A stretch of 64,000 nt of DNA from Paracamarosporium sp. OC-R06-R3 (Eukaryota; Ascomycota; Dothideomycetes; Pleosporales; Didymosphaeriaceae): the NCBI GenBank assembly GCA_019828545.1, contig JACVRA010000077.1, positions 124,001-188,000 of the forward strand, read 5' to 3'. Positions within the stretch are counted from its first letter, which is position 1. Each line of letters starts with the position of its first letter. Positions 1-12,612 of the stretch are shown one piece after another. The position numbers and the translations under genes are program-made. A model generated the notes under the pieces. It was not told the DNA's origin and searched no databases. It was given only the letters and a program-made list of their open reading frames with translations.

Positions 1-1227
<1,227 letters not shown>

Positions 1228-1531
1228 AGCTACTTACTCAAGCTGAGTGTAAGAGACTTAGATGCATTCCAGGGCGTTTACTTCACGTGCATAGTTCAAT
1301 ATACCCTTTGCTTGATTTCTATAATATTTTTGCGCGCCGCTGACTAATTCCCCCTCTTCTTCCAGGCATCGAAAAGCCGCGGTGACTGGGCTTTCTCAAA
1401 ACGGTATAGCTCACCGGCAGCTGTCTGACATGTACTGTTTCAGCCGAGCGCTTGATGTATTGTTCTTCCACATTCAACGACGAAATGCTTTTACCCTTGA
1501 TTTTTAGACGTTCGTCAACTAACTTCACAAC
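1228..1531. other. Intergenic, KRR1 3' side / SET gene promoter
   Basis: About 300 bases without a supportable gene. They should contain the KRR1 3' UTR and the promoter of the SET-domain gene. I see no repeat or RNA gene. Confidence 0.5.
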
Positions 1532-2882
1532 ATGAAATTCCTTTCATACTGTCGTGCCACTTTCAGCGTCTTTTTGGTACATGCAACAGCCATCTCGTTA
1601 AGTCAGCAATGCTGGTATGAGTATCCACTATTAGCTGTCAACTTCCAATGTTCAAGCGAGAAAAACCTTGAATACGTACAGCAGTTAGGTCCAGCCGCGT
1701 CTTGCCAGTCTGCTGAACTCAATGGGGATGCCTACCACACGTGGTCCTACCCGCCGATATGCACAGAGACCCTCCATAACATTGGAAGTAAGCTGTGCGT
1801 ATATACAGACTCATCTTTTAGCAACGGGCGGGGCATCTCAATATTCACCACGCCTACCCTTGCCAAAGAATTTCGCGCTTTGGCACCTTTCCACGAGTTA
1901 TCCGCACTGACGGGCATCAATGAATTTTCCGGAAACTGGTACACGCAAGACATGCCTGGTAAAGGCATGGGCATGCTCGCCAAACGAGACCTCAAATTCA
2001 AGGATAGAGTAACAGCATATACGCCAGCACTACTCGCATATCTGGAGTCCGAATTATCTACCACAGAAAGAGAAACTTTCTTCAAGATCGCAGTATCGCA
2101 ACTGCCGAAGGCTACAAGAGAGATGTATTTAGGACTTGCGACTGTGTATGGCTTGCCTCAAGTCAAGTACCAAGATGTTGTCAAGGCGAATACTTTCCAA
2201 TTTGAAATAAATGGACAAAACCACTTAGCCGTGTTTCCGGAGACCTCGCGTTTGAACCATGCTTGCTCGCCAAAGTGAGTGCTTCTGCTCGCGACTGTGA
2301 TCGAAGCTGACTCTCGAAGTGCACAGTATTACTTGGATCCAAAATTTTTGACGCACTTCGTACACATTACAAGACCTGTGAAAGAGGGTGAGGAAATTAC
2401 TATATCATGTATGAGCGCCTTTTTTCGCTTGCTTGTGGTTGCCATTAATTGAGACAGATACCTCCCCTCTCGAACTCACACACATCCGCCAACAGCACCT
2501 CTCCCAAGGCTTCCACTTTACTTGCACATGTATTCGCTGCACCAACCAGGAGAAGACAGATGCCACTCTCAACTCCATTCAAGCAATGCAAGCTTCCCTT
2601 AACGATTGGTCTTCCTCATCAGCTGGCAGCCCTGGCGTAGCTGAGGAATTGCTCGATACCTATCGGCATGAAGGCCTTGATGGCTTCATGGATGTTCCAT
2701 ATGGGTTCGCTGCATTGGCATACAATGCTGTTGGAAATGCAGAGACGGCGGTGAAATATGCTAAGAGGGCAGAGGAGTTGATTTTGCTAAAGGATGGAGA
2801 GTGGGCACCAAATTTACAGATCTGGAAAGAGTTATTGAGGGATCCAAAGAGGCATTGGAGTTTTGGTCGGAGATTGAGGTGA
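1532..2882 (+). CDS. SET-domain protein with N-terminal signal-like segment
   Basis: Three exons, 1532-2274, 2320-2408 and 2458-2882, give 418 residues. The SET core is visible: GKGMGMLAKRDL near residue 145 (cofactor-binding GxG region), SRLNHACSPNAQYY across intron 1 (the NHxCxPN motif), GEEITISY across intron 2, then a post-SET cysteine cluster FTCTCIRC. The C-terminal part is helical and ends PKRHWSFGRRLR. The family (SMYD/SET5-like fungal proteins) transfers methyl groups to protein lysines; the substrate cannot be inferred. Oddly, the first 25 residues (MKFLSYC...ATAISLSQQC) look like a secretory signal peptide followed by a cysteine-containing stretch, which is unexpected for a nuclear or cytosolic enzyme. 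The first in-frame ATG was taken as the start. Confidence 0.82.
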
Positions 2883-3736
2883 CGTTAAAATGGGAGTCAG
2901 GATTCGACAGCAGTTTCGAGGTAATGACTGTCAACATTCTAGGGCTTAGTGTTAGAGATGTTCGAACGCCGAAGGACAAGACGATAATAGGTATGATTCA
3001 TTGACTGGAGAATGCTGAGCGAAACAATAGACTGTAATGCTTGGGAATTGTGGTTTCCGGCTGATCATACAACGTGCTCTTTTACCTGCGGGCTTTTGTA
3101 TAAGTATCTATGTTTCCCATGGTCTGTGGATTGCTATCACAATTTGTTTGCTACGGTATCGCATTGGGAATCTTTCACGCATAGCTGTGCACTTTCACAT
3201 CATGTGGTTTTGGTGCGTCTTTTTTTAGGGCGGTTGTCGGTATGTGCGATCAAATAATATAAGCATCTTACGCAGGTCGTAAATATGGTTAATTCAACGA
3301 AACAATACTGCGGTCACGTATATCTATACTTTCTACGTCCTTCCATTTTTTGACGATGATATCTAACTCTCGCATCTCGATGGCGCGGCACTCGTTGAGT
3401 CCGTGGCATCGCGCAGTAGTATGCTTCAACGCGGTTTTATATGCTCATGCGACTGTTGCATCTTAGATGATAAGTATGAAGACGAAGATCTCGGAGCAGG
3501 AAAGCATCCCACGGAGAAGTTACGGGTCGACTAGTATACACTAGTCCACAGATGTCGGCGGAACAAGTTTAAGCTGCAGTTGAAAATGTGGGACATGTAC
3601 CCAACTGCCCGTGATCAATGCAGCAGCTTAAAGGCGTGAGATTCGCTTTACTAGAGCATGTCAACCGAATCTCGACAGTTCTAGCAGGCAAGAGGTTACC
3701 CTTACATAAGCCATAGTTAAAGTAAACCGCCTTCTG
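2883..3736. other. Intergenic between convergent genes
   Basis: About 850 bases between two convergent genes. A short open frame at 2801-3004 overlaps the SET gene end but shows no family features. Nothing else is supportable. Confidence 0.5.
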
Positions 3737-4900
3737 CTACCAGGATGATGGATTGTTCGCATAACGCTGCGCTGCCGCCACTCTGGCCTTGTCCTGCCAT
3801 CCTTCCCTGAGATCCACGGCGTTCAATCCGCACTTCTTTCTCAAATCTTGAGCTTCGTTCTTCCAATTGATCCATGTTTCCGCACGATATTCTCTCCGTA
3901 TGTTGCCAAAGCTATCGTTGAACTCCACGTTAGCAAGATCCTGACCTACATCGATCTCGTCGATGACCTTTCCATTAGCCCTAAAGGTCATATGGCCAAT
4001 GCGTCCGTGGAACATGCGTGCATACTCCGCCGCATGATAATCCATCCCAAACAAATAGTGCATCTGACGTGCCAGATCGGCAGCGAGCCATTCTGGGCGG
4101 AGGAGCTCTGGCCCTTGCGGATCTGGCGAGCGTGTACGTTCGCAACGGGCGGCCCAGATGGACTGATCCGCCTCTGGAAGAAGCAAGTCGATTTCTTCAG
4201 GGTCAATGAAGTCAAGTTCCAAACGTTCAACTGAAATGACACTAGGAGTTATAGTGGCGTCGGGTACGGCGACCCCGTAAGTCAGAAAATGGACCAAAGT
4301 GTCGTAGAAAATCCATACATAGAATGGTGGCCCTCCGCATCCATATGCCCATGGATTGACTGCTTTGAACTTGCTTTGTAGCGCCGGTTGTTGCCATGCT
4401 CCTATGCTTTGAAAGGCAACATGCACACGCTTGAAGTGTTGCGTCTTCGTAGGTATAAGAGTCCAGGTGGGAGCCAGGTACCGCTCATTTACAAACTTTA
4501 TATCAATCTCATGGGCGAGATTAAGTCGCTCAAGAGCAGCTTGCGTCTCAGAACGTAACTGTGTGCTTGCGAGGAGAAGGCCTGCTGCGTTTGAGATGTA
4601 TGCGTTCCGGTCTGCTAGGTAATAGCTACAGCCGCGCCAAGTAGAATCATCTAGTGACAGTCTACTCTGCATCTCAACGTCACAAGGAGTTTGGGGACTG
4701 GGATGACGATACGCCAAGACAAGTGTAAGTATTTCGTCTCGCAATTCACGAGGTATACTCAGTAATTTGGTCTGAGAATTCGTCGTTTTCAGACGTTCAA
4801 CACTCGATTTGTTCAAACGTGAGTTCATGAAACGGTGTCTGGTACGAATCTCAGCATCAGGTGCTTTTGAAACGGGCAAAAAGTTCGATCGGTTCGTCAT
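3737..4900 (-). CDS. Conserved-looking hypothetical protein, F-box/2EXR-like N-terminus
   Basis: A single exon of 387 residues with a normal start and stop. After a charged N-terminus comes a segment reading LLSIPRELRDEILTLVLAYR (about residues 46-65), the kind of short leucine/proline helix that opens F-box-like and 2EXR-type proteins in expanded fungal families. The rest is aromatic-rich (many W, Y, H) with no catalytic motif I recognise. Such proteins are abundant and poorly characterised in Pezizomycotina. No transmembrane segment or signal peptide is visible. The function is unknown; calling it a substrate-receptor-like protein would be inference only. Confidence 0.7.
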   Translation of the reverse strand: MTNRSNFLPVSKAPDAEIRTRHRFMNSRLNKSSVERLKTTNSQTKLLSIPRELRDEILTLVLAYRHPSPQTPCDVEMQSRLSLDDSTWRGCSYYLADRNAYISNAAGLLLASTQLRSETQAALERLNLAHEIDIKFVNERYLAPTWTLIPTKTQHFKRVHVAFQSIGAWQQPALQSKFKAVNPWAYGCGGPPFYVWIFYDTLVHFLTYGVAVPDATITPSVISVERLELDFIDPEEIDLLLPEADQSIWAARCERTRSPDPQGPELLRPEWLAADLARQMHYLFGMDYHAAEYARMFHGRIGHMTFRANGKVIDEIDVGQDLANVEFNDSFGNIRREYRAETWINWKNEAQDLRKKCGLNAVDLREGWQDKARVAAAQRYANNPSSW

Positions 4901-5682
4901 GCGGTACGGCTACGGGCCTACTGATAAATGCGTAACCATCTAGCAGTACGGAGAGCCGTTTGTTCGACGTGCGCGCAAGCACCTTCCCAAGACATAATAT
5001 CTTGGGGTTTGTCGGGCTGTTATCGTAATGGAGCAAAGTAAAAACTTACGATTTTTTCTTTGAAGCCGATTGTCGATGTGAAAAGATAATAGAGCGAATG
5101 CCGCACATTTTGAGGGATTTCCTTTAGACACAGGATCTCAATAGATAACAACGCGATCGAAGCTTTAGACGCAGTCCTCGACACGCCGACTGTTGCCAAT
5201 TAAAACGTGTACTTCTTATCGTGAAGAGAGTCGTGAGCCTTATATCAAGCCATGAGGGACCCTGTGTATGTGGTTTTGAGATTTTCTTCTGCGCAGCTGC
5301 GCAATCACGGGATGTGTTCAGGCTGACATGGAAGCGAGGGGTGCCCGGCTGATCTACCTACCACTCGCAACGTCCCAACCAATCTAGCGCATGGACGCAA
5401 TTGCGCGGATCTGGCGCGTAGTGTGCGGCATCCTATAGCTTTGTGTACACTGTACACATATACCTTCCTCTCACTCTAAATGAAAGTAACAGTGCAGCAA
5501 GTCTAGAGATACTGAGTATTGTAAACGTACCTCATTACTGATTCTCGTTCAATAAGTTGACGTTGAACGTTACAAGGCATCAGTTATTCTCTCGCTCATT
5601 CGAATTGCTTGACCATTTTGATTAGAGCCTTGGGAGCATCGTTTTCATCACTCCTCGGCGCCATGGTGGTGCATGCGGGAAT
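4901..5682. other. Intergenic
   Basis: Upstream of the minus-strand 387-residue gene. Short open frames only, with no recognisable protein, tRNA or repeat. Confidence 0.4.
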
Positions 5683-6123
5683 GTGCTTTTAGACTGTGAT
5701 GGGGGGTTTTGGCTTTCTGACAAGTTGAAAATGGAAAGAAGGGAGAGAGGAATAACTATTCCTTCCGTGACCTCAAAGGCACTTCACTCACCAGTAAATG
5801 CCTCACGTGCATGTGTAGTTTTGGAGCGGTTGCGTGGCGGGCGTTTGCTGGCAGCTACCCCAAGGCTTTCTTATAATGTAGTGTATAAAGACTGGGATCG
5901 CGCCAATAGTTTTGCAACCAAGATTCAATGGGAACATCCTCAAGGATCGGCACAATTCCATGAGAGGTATATGTATCATAGACAACCGAACAAGTTGCTG
6001 AAAGCTACAGTGCCTGGGTCTTTTATAAGCTATTCTACAGGCATTCGCTTCATTTACTGGTTGTACAGGGAGACGCCTTTGTTTACTGTAGGAAGACTAA
6101 TGATGAAATATTTTCCCAGATAA
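5683..6123 (+). CDS. Uncertain open frame, 146 residues
   Basis: An open frame of 146 residues beginning MLLDCDGGFW and ending MMKYFPR. It has no recognisable domain, signal peptide or membrane segment. It lies just before a frame carrying a cysteine motif (6120-6386), and the two could belong to one spliced or decayed gene, but no canonical intron that keeps the reading frame was found. It could equally be chance. Confidence 0.2.
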   Translation: MLLDCDGGFWLSDKLKMERRERGITIPSVTSKALHSPVNASRACVVLERLRGGRLLAATPRLSYNVVYKDWDRANSFATKIQWEHPQGSAQFHERYMYHRQPNKLLKATVPGSFISYSTGIRFIYWLYRETPLFTVGRLMMKYFPR

Positions 6124-6514
6124 AAAAGCCGAGGTACGGACTTCAACCTAACAGTCGCGAAAGTAAAGCAGAGTGCGACCTGTGTCTCCTACTAGCAGCA
6201 GTCGGTAAACGGGGTGACATTGAAGCAAGATGCAAAGTCGAGGAAGGCTCCCAAGCGTGCAACAACTGCAAGCTCTTTGTCTACCAGTTCGTACTAGGAC
6301 TGCAGGTATGCGGACGACCCCAACTGCCGAACAACAGCGCATTTACGTCAAGATCAAATCGGCTCTACCCATGCAGCCGAATGTGACATCTTCTGGCGAT
6401 GCCTTTCCTATGAAACTTCAAGCATTTAGCCAGAATATGCAAGATATGATGATTGACGAGGCCGAAGCCGAGGAAGAGGAAGAGGAGATGGACCTTAGCA
6501 TCGAGGAGTACTAA
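6120..6514 (+). pseudogene. Fragment with DUF3716-like cysteine motif and acidic tail
   Basis: One frame (6120-6386) reads AECDLC, then DIEARCKVEEGSQACNNCK and a later VCGRPQ. This cysteine spacing resembles the zinc-binding CxxC...C...CxxC module of the fungal DUF3716 family. It runs into a stop at about 6384. A second frame, open from 6224 and ending at 6514, carries a plausible C-terminus with a run of glutamates followed by DLSIEEY. Joining the two needs a frame change, and I could not find a canonical intron of suitable length. The region may therefore be a frameshifted remnant or a gene with an unresolved intron. The DUF3716 resemblance is by pattern only. Confidence 0.3.
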
Positions 6515-7179
6515 CAATGCCTGTAAACGGACGGTACTGCTGTGGTTAGTTGTGTGTCTTCTTAGTTATCATGGCGATAAAGCGATTCAGTGGAAGATTT
6601 CATGTCTTTCTCTTACCTATTTAACAGTTCTTATTTTGGAGTGCTCTTGAATCATGGCGGATCAGCTAACTAGGTTATTTTTGAGCGTCTTTCTTCTCAT
6701 CTCGTCAAACTGGTCTTAGGATGGTTTATTATCGTAAACATGTGAGGATCTTCCATAACATGATTTAACACTGTACCCTAGTAGATATCTTCACTTTTAC
6801 AATTGCTACCTTGTACTTTTACGCGTTGTCCCGATTAACATTATAAAAACTTTGATCAGTTTCTTCGTTATCGTATGCGAAACGCTCCACTTTACAAAAC
6901 ACGAGCTAGGAGGGCCTCACCTTCCTTTCCCAGGGTTGATACTGATGTCATTACCGTTGCCGAACCTCTTGCTATAGATCTTGCAGTGCACAATGCATTC
7001 AGTGGAAGTTACTGCCAGGACAGATGAACTAAACCAATGCTGAAACAGATGCGCTTTGAAGCTTTAGCTAACAGACGAGGAATTTGTTGACTTTACCTAG
7101 TATAGCGGAGGTAGAGGTTGACCAAGTAGCATATTCTAGGGCGACTTGTTATCCGTTTCTTATTTACGATCTAGTAATA
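6515..7179. other. Intergenic, AT-rich
   Basis: About 660 bases 3' of the modin-like gene. Moderately AT-rich, with no supportable gene or repeat. Confidence 0.45.
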
Positions 7180-9226
7180 CTATGTGACCCAGACAGGCGT
7201 CTTGCTCCCGTAAAATGAACTGGGTATTGGAGTGCCCAGTACATCCTGCACAATACCGCTAGGATGCCAAGTCGAAATACTGCACACGATGCCTCTAAGC
7301 TGTAGGACCCACCACGCAGCCTCGATTTCATCTGCATCCAAGTCAATACCGCGTTCTTGCAGATTAGCCGCGACACCGAAATCGGCATGAGGAAGATAAT
7401 CAACGTAGCGCTGTGCTAGTTCATATTGACTGAACCCGAAGAAATAACCGTGATGCGATGTTATGTTGTAAGCCTCCCTCTGCGCTTTGTGAGTGCGACT
7501 ATGGGGATATTTCTTCTCAAAGACCTTCACATCCTCGATGGCATGATGTGTCATTAGTGCGTGCGCGGCAACGAGATGAACATATCTGCTTGATCCATCG
7601 ATATGCGTTCCATTGTACCCGTTTTCAACAAAGTAGTCTGTTGTCCACTGGAATACTCGCCGCATATTTTGAATAGCGGAAAGCCTGTCCTGCCACGTTT
7701 CTTCGCTACGTATAGAAGGATTCCAGAACCAGCGAGAATACCAATAGTCCGAGTGTTGTTGTTCGAGGTTATCCATATGATCCAGCACCTTAGTCAATGC
7801 TCGGTGAGGAGACTTTTTGTCTGAGACCTGTTGTATCCGGTCTCGCAGTCGTCGATGGAAGGCCAATCGTGACTCGCAGTAGAAATAGGCGCTCCTGAGG
7901 TAAGGTTCTATTCGCCACACTGGGAAGCAGTATGAAGTGATTGTAGAACCTTCCAATGGCAAGAATGGAAGCAGTAGAGTAATAATGTCATTGAATGTTT
8001 CCGGATTGTTTTTCTTGTGAGAACTGCATGCAAGGCTTGAGAAACTGAGCAATTCACCAATTCGTACAATATCGTAAACCTTGCCTTGTTTTGACACAAG
8101 GGGTAAGTCCTTACGAACTAGCATTGGGTCGCCTGGCACTATACCGAAGAGCATTTTGTCTGCAGCCTGGCTGGGTATGATTTTTGGAAATTCGCTATGC
8201 AAGCCGGCAGAGGTGAAGCGAAGTACGGTACCCAGCCCTCTGACATCTGTCGCGATCAGACTAAAACCATTGCCGTCTGCTTGCATTTTTCCGATCTCTG
8301 GCTCTAAAGCACGCCATTGCATTCCCATCCGTACGGCAAGAACAATGATGTCTCCAACATTGGTCTCTGCCAAAGGTCGTACCATGTCGGGTGGCATGGA
8401 GTCCCACGTCCGCGTCCGATATATTACTGTGATATCGGTACGTGTCATGTCTGTGTAAAGTTAGGGCGAACGAAGTTGGGGCCTAGTCGGGCATGTGACG
8501 CCTGGGCTGCGTCCAATTATGGAGCCAAACAAGACATGATAAATTGCGATATTACTTACTACAGTGCCCATCAGTTTGCTCATTGCGTGAGAAATTGAGA
8601 TTGGACTCAGAAATACCCGTGTTGTTTTTCTCAGTCGTGCTCGTAGGGCAGATTTTGCAATCAAGCGGCCAATAACTTTGTGAGAGCCGATGGAGATCTC
8701 GAAGTAAGCAAAGCCACGTTACTAAAGTGTCGCTCTTTGTTCTAAGCCGTAACAAACCAGGAGGTACCGAGTCATAAAGTTCAGATGTGGTAGATCCTTT
8801 CTCAATGTCGGAGGTGTTACCTTGGGCCGAGGAGTGCTTTGCGGATCTATTGGATAGTCGTCTCGCTCCCATATGACAGTAATCTTGATGCACCGTGATA
8901 TTGAGCTCTTCACATGAGCCAATATGAAGTGTAGGCCCGTTGATAAGGAACACGTCGCCGTAATGCTCCTCATAGATCTGGCGTTCTTGTGGACTTGTGA
9001 GAATAATCTGCGGTGTTACATACTTTGTTTCTAATCGAAATTCAGACCACTTCCATTTCCGATGCCGTCTCTTGTGCCAAGCATCAATAGCAGTTTCGGA
9101 GCACCTTCGATAGCCATCTGCAGAGTTGAAGAGTTGCAGCAGAAGTTGGTTTCCGGTGAAGGCAAGTGCGATTAGAGACACGATAAGTGCGGCAATGGCA
9201 ACATTTCCCTCAGTCTGGTCGCCCAT
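7180..9226 (-). CDS. Modin-like fungal membrane protein
   Basis: Two exons, 9226-8560 and 8450-7180, with intron 8559-8451 (GTAAGT...CAG), encode about 645 residues. The start at MGDQTEG was chosen over an in-frame upstream ATG because that segment begins the family. Residues 8-31 form one hydrophobic helix (IAALIVSLIALAFTGNQ), followed by SADGYRRCSE and the KWKWSEFRLE block, which match my memory of proteins annotated 'modin' in Pezizomycotina. Exon 2 opens with WDSMPPDMVRPLAETNVGDIIVLA and is long and aromatic-rich, without a known catalytic motif. In Podospora, modin is linked to vegetative incompatibility and development; here the role is unknown. It is likely a single-pass membrane-anchored protein. 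Confidence 0.75.
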
Positions 9227-10177
9227 AATGAGGACCAAGTGAGACAGGAAAGCAGAAGATGCGTGAGAGTGCATTTTTAAACCCACCTAGAAGCACATGT
9301 GTGGCGATGCAACAGCCACCGGGTTGCCATCGGCCACTATGGATTCTATATCGTAAACTGATTGGACATACATTTCGAAAACAGCCGAGTATAGCTCGTA
9401 TTGCGACACCTTGGAACGGACTAGTGCCGTACGCACGGCTGAGCTGAGAATGATGCGCAAGCTATAATACGCGTGTAAGGAGCGCAGGTGGCTGTGACAT
9501 TTCCAACAACGTTGATGGAAATTACACTAGTGTAACTGAAAGCTGTTAGCAATCTTGGAGTATTAATGCTCTCTGGCGCACACGAATAAGTGGCAGACAG
9601 CACGGCCCACAAAGACCAGTGGGTCTTTCTGAACATCAATAATAATATACTAAAGGCAGCCTGGAGGCTTTATACTAAGTTTTCTTCTATTTGAAAGACT
9701 CCTATAGAAGTCTATAGCCATGTGCGATTATTATGAAGTTGAAACTATTGAGTAATGTTAAGAAACGCGCTCGGGCCTCATCTGCCACCATTTCGTGTGC
9801 GCTAGAGAATGATGCTGGCGCAACCCTTGTTAATCGTGAACATCACCATCATCAATAGTCCGATGGTTAAGCTCGAGACATCGCTAAATCTTGCAATCTC
9901 CATAGAATCTCGTGACGGTTTTTGAAAAGGCCACTGGAGCCGCCTGTCAGCCCAGATGGGCCAAGCGCCTGGCATGAGACGTTTCGCATCCACGTTTCGC
10001 GTTTGAGGCTAGCGAGTGAACGTTGCTCTTCAAGATGCCTCACCTTCGCCACAACGTCTTCTATTCCCCGTCCGTTCTTTGCCTCAAGGCTTCCCTTTTA
10101 ATTTTTCTCTTCTTTTGCTGCACCTGGTGTGCTTTTGTCCGTATTTTTTTTTCCTTCATTCTTTACGTGCTTTTATT
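9227..10177. other. Divergent promoter region, modin-like / UstYa-like
   Basis: About 950 bases between divergently transcribed genes. A pyrimidine-rich stretch at about 10060-10170, just before the UstYa-like start codon, is typical of a fungal core promoter. No other feature is seen. Confidence 0.5.
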
Positions 10178-11080
10178 ATGCCGCAAGCATACCGATCAGT
10201 GCCTCTAGAGGAGCAGTCCCAATCCAGTCGCGACGATGCAAGTCTGAACGAGAAGCTTGAGTGGCATTCAGAGAAGAAGACGCTTTCGCAACGGATACGG
10301 GATGCATCAACATCGCATCTGGCGTGGATAGTGCAGGCGGTTATGTTGTCGGCATCGATAACGTTCTTCGCTCTTGGGGTGTGCATGCGGACCACGAAGC
10401 AGGCAGAAGCTATACCTATGACATTCTGTAAGGAGGCAACCCTGATGAGAGGTGGCTGGAGCTGATAAGACGTGCAGCGCCGGTTAATGAGGCGGTCGAA
10501 TACCAGATCAAGCACTTCGATCTCAAACCAATTCCTGAAGGTCCCTTTGTTGGCAAGGGTCCTCAAGTAGATGCAACGTGGGAGTGGGCAACAGACGGCA
10601 GTATGGCAGCTATTATAGGCCCCACTCGCTCAAGCATACTAACCAATATCAGTCCCGGACACCATGGTCACCCGCGAAGAAATGGTCAAGATGAATATGG
10701 ACCCTGAGGGCGCCCTCATGGTCACCGACCCGGCAACCGGGAAACGTGGCTATCGTGTTGCTATCGAAGTTTTCCACCAGTTGCACTGCCTGAACTTGCT
10801 CCGACAAGCGAACTGGAAGGCGCACTATTCGAAGCTGGGCGGGGACACATCTGCGGAACCGGAAGACCTGCACGGCCATCTCGATCACTGCATTGACGCG
10901 CTGAGGCAATTTGTCATGTGTCAGTCCGATACGAATGTATTTCCTTTCCGATTCCCGTTCAACGATGGCGACCCATGGCCGGACTACAGCTCGCCCAGGA
11001 TGTGCAGAAATTTTGAAAAGGTGCGGCAGTGGGCGGTGGATCATGGGGTTGCGCAGGGTGTGGATGAGCCGGACCATTAG
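10178..11080 (+). CDS. UstYa-like (DUF3328) oxidase-type protein
   Basis: Exons 10178-10427, 10478-10600 and 10653-11080 give 266 residues. One membrane helix lies near residues 50-68 (LAWIVQAVMLSASITFFALG). After intron 1 comes SPVNEAVEYQ, and the C-terminal domain contains the two diagnostic HxxHC motifs, HQLHCLN and HLDHCID. UstYa-type proteins act in oxidation and cyclisation of fungal ribosomal peptides (ustiloxin, cyclochlorotine) and in some other secondary pathways. I found no repetitive precursor peptide, peptidase, methyltransferase or P450 nearby, so this copy appears to be an orphan or to serve a dispersed pathway. Intron phases and branch-like motifs are all consistent. Confidence 0.88.
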
Positions 11081-11455
11081 GGCCTTAGGAGTTGTAGAAA
11101 AGCAATTGGCGCACTGTAAATATAAAGCAACATTAGATTGCCAACGCAAGTCATCCTGGAGCTCGAACCTGGGGGCAACTATGTGGTTGATGATGTCTTC
11201 TCGTCACGCCCGTCTCTGTTCAACGTCACATGCGCCACTCTGCTTCCAATGTCTTTCTCGAGTAGAATACAACCTCCCCGTGGTATGAGTAGAATGCATA
11301 AAAGACTCATACTCACCAAGCCTAATTCTGTGGTCTGCATCCGTGTTAATAAGCAATCATCACGTGAAAGCGCGTCTTCGGTTGACGCGCCGGACATTGA
11401 ACCCTGCAGGCGCGGGCGACTCCAAGTCAATACCGGCACCAGCATCCATCACAAC
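11081..11455. other. Intergenic, ORC6 promoter
   Basis: Between the UstYa-like gene and ORC6 on the same strand. An open frame runs into the ORC6 start from upstream, but the family begins at the ATG at 11456. Nothing else is seen. Confidence 0.5.
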
Positions 11456-12612
11456 ATGAGCAAAGCGACGACTGAGCAAGCCTTGACGGGTCTCATTCCC
11501 ACTCTATCTGGTCCGCTCCCTCCGGAACTTGTCGACCTTGCACTGTCCCTACTTGCGCGATCCCGGAGCGTTGCCCATTCTTTGAAGCCTGACGAAGAGA
11601 TCGCACGACCCTATGCATGTGCACAATTAGCGTGCGAAAGGTGCGCATACCGCTAAACTCCTATTAACAACATGTTTTGACCACGTGTAGGCTGAAGAAA
11701 CGTCTAAACCTTCCCTCCATCACACCCCGACCGCCATGCCCTCCGCGCATCTATAAGAAGCTATACAACTACCTCGAGAGCGCTCTCCCCGGGCCAACTA
11801 CCACCCGGGATCCTCAAACACCTCGCAAAGCCGTCTCAAGCGCCCCGCCATCCGCGCGGACTACACCGAAAACACCAAAGACGCCGTTAAGCGCCAAACC
11901 GACACCGAAGAGCACACGTAGGGATGGAAGTAAGGACCAGAGACCCCCCGAATGGGTTGTGCCGACTGTGCGCACGCTTCTCAGGGCATTTGAATATCCT
12001 AATGCGGCAGGAAACATTTACACCGGTCTAGAGGTTATCCTTCCACTGCTCGCACGGATGTCTGCCGCTGCCGCCGAAACTCCCAGCAAGCGACCGAGGC
12101 GAGCTGCCGCAGCGTCGCAACCAACGACATCTGACATCCCAGAGAGCCGAATCCTCGGTCTTATCGCAGTCGTCTTTTTTTATGTTATCTCAAGGATGCT
12201 AGATCAAGAAATCACACCTGAGCAGTTCACTCAGCGGCGCGATAAGGCCGTCGCAATACTGCTCAGATCGTCGGCAGCCAAGGACGTGTCGGAAACTGAT
12301 CTGAGAGCGGAGATCGAGACACTGATGCCTATGGGACAAGAAGAGGGCTGGGTGCGGATGGAGTGGTTCTTGAATGTGCTTCCACCAAGCACTGAAGATA
12401 TGGAAGGTGTGGAGATGACGAATAGAGCGCCTGCCGCAGTCGTTGATGGAGGCCGCAACTTGCGCGAAGGGGGTAGCAATTATATAGGATTAGGGACTAT
12501 GATGCAGGACGCTACCGACTACCTGGGCGAACGACAACGCGAAGATTACAACAGGTGGAAGGCGAGCATCATGGCACGCGTTGAAGTCATGGAGGCCATC
12601 GGGGCATCATGA
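11456..12612 (+). CDS. ORC6: Origin recognition complex subunit 6
   Basis: Two exons, 11456-11640 and 11691-12612 (intron GTGCGC...TAG, 50 bases), encode 368 residues. The N-terminus MSKATTEQALTGLIPTLSG...LPPELVDLALSLLARS followed by ARPYACAQLACERLKKRLNLP is the cyclin-box-like TFIIB-related fold of fungal Orc6. PPCPPRIYKKLYNYL follows. A proline/serine/threonine-rich linker at about residues 105-150 with several TPxK sites could be CDK-regulated, as in yeast Orc6 (inference). The second folded region runs from the WVVPTVRTLL block to the acidic, helical C-terminus. Orc6 is a nuclear component of the complex that marks replication origins and helps load MCM. Confidence 0.9.
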
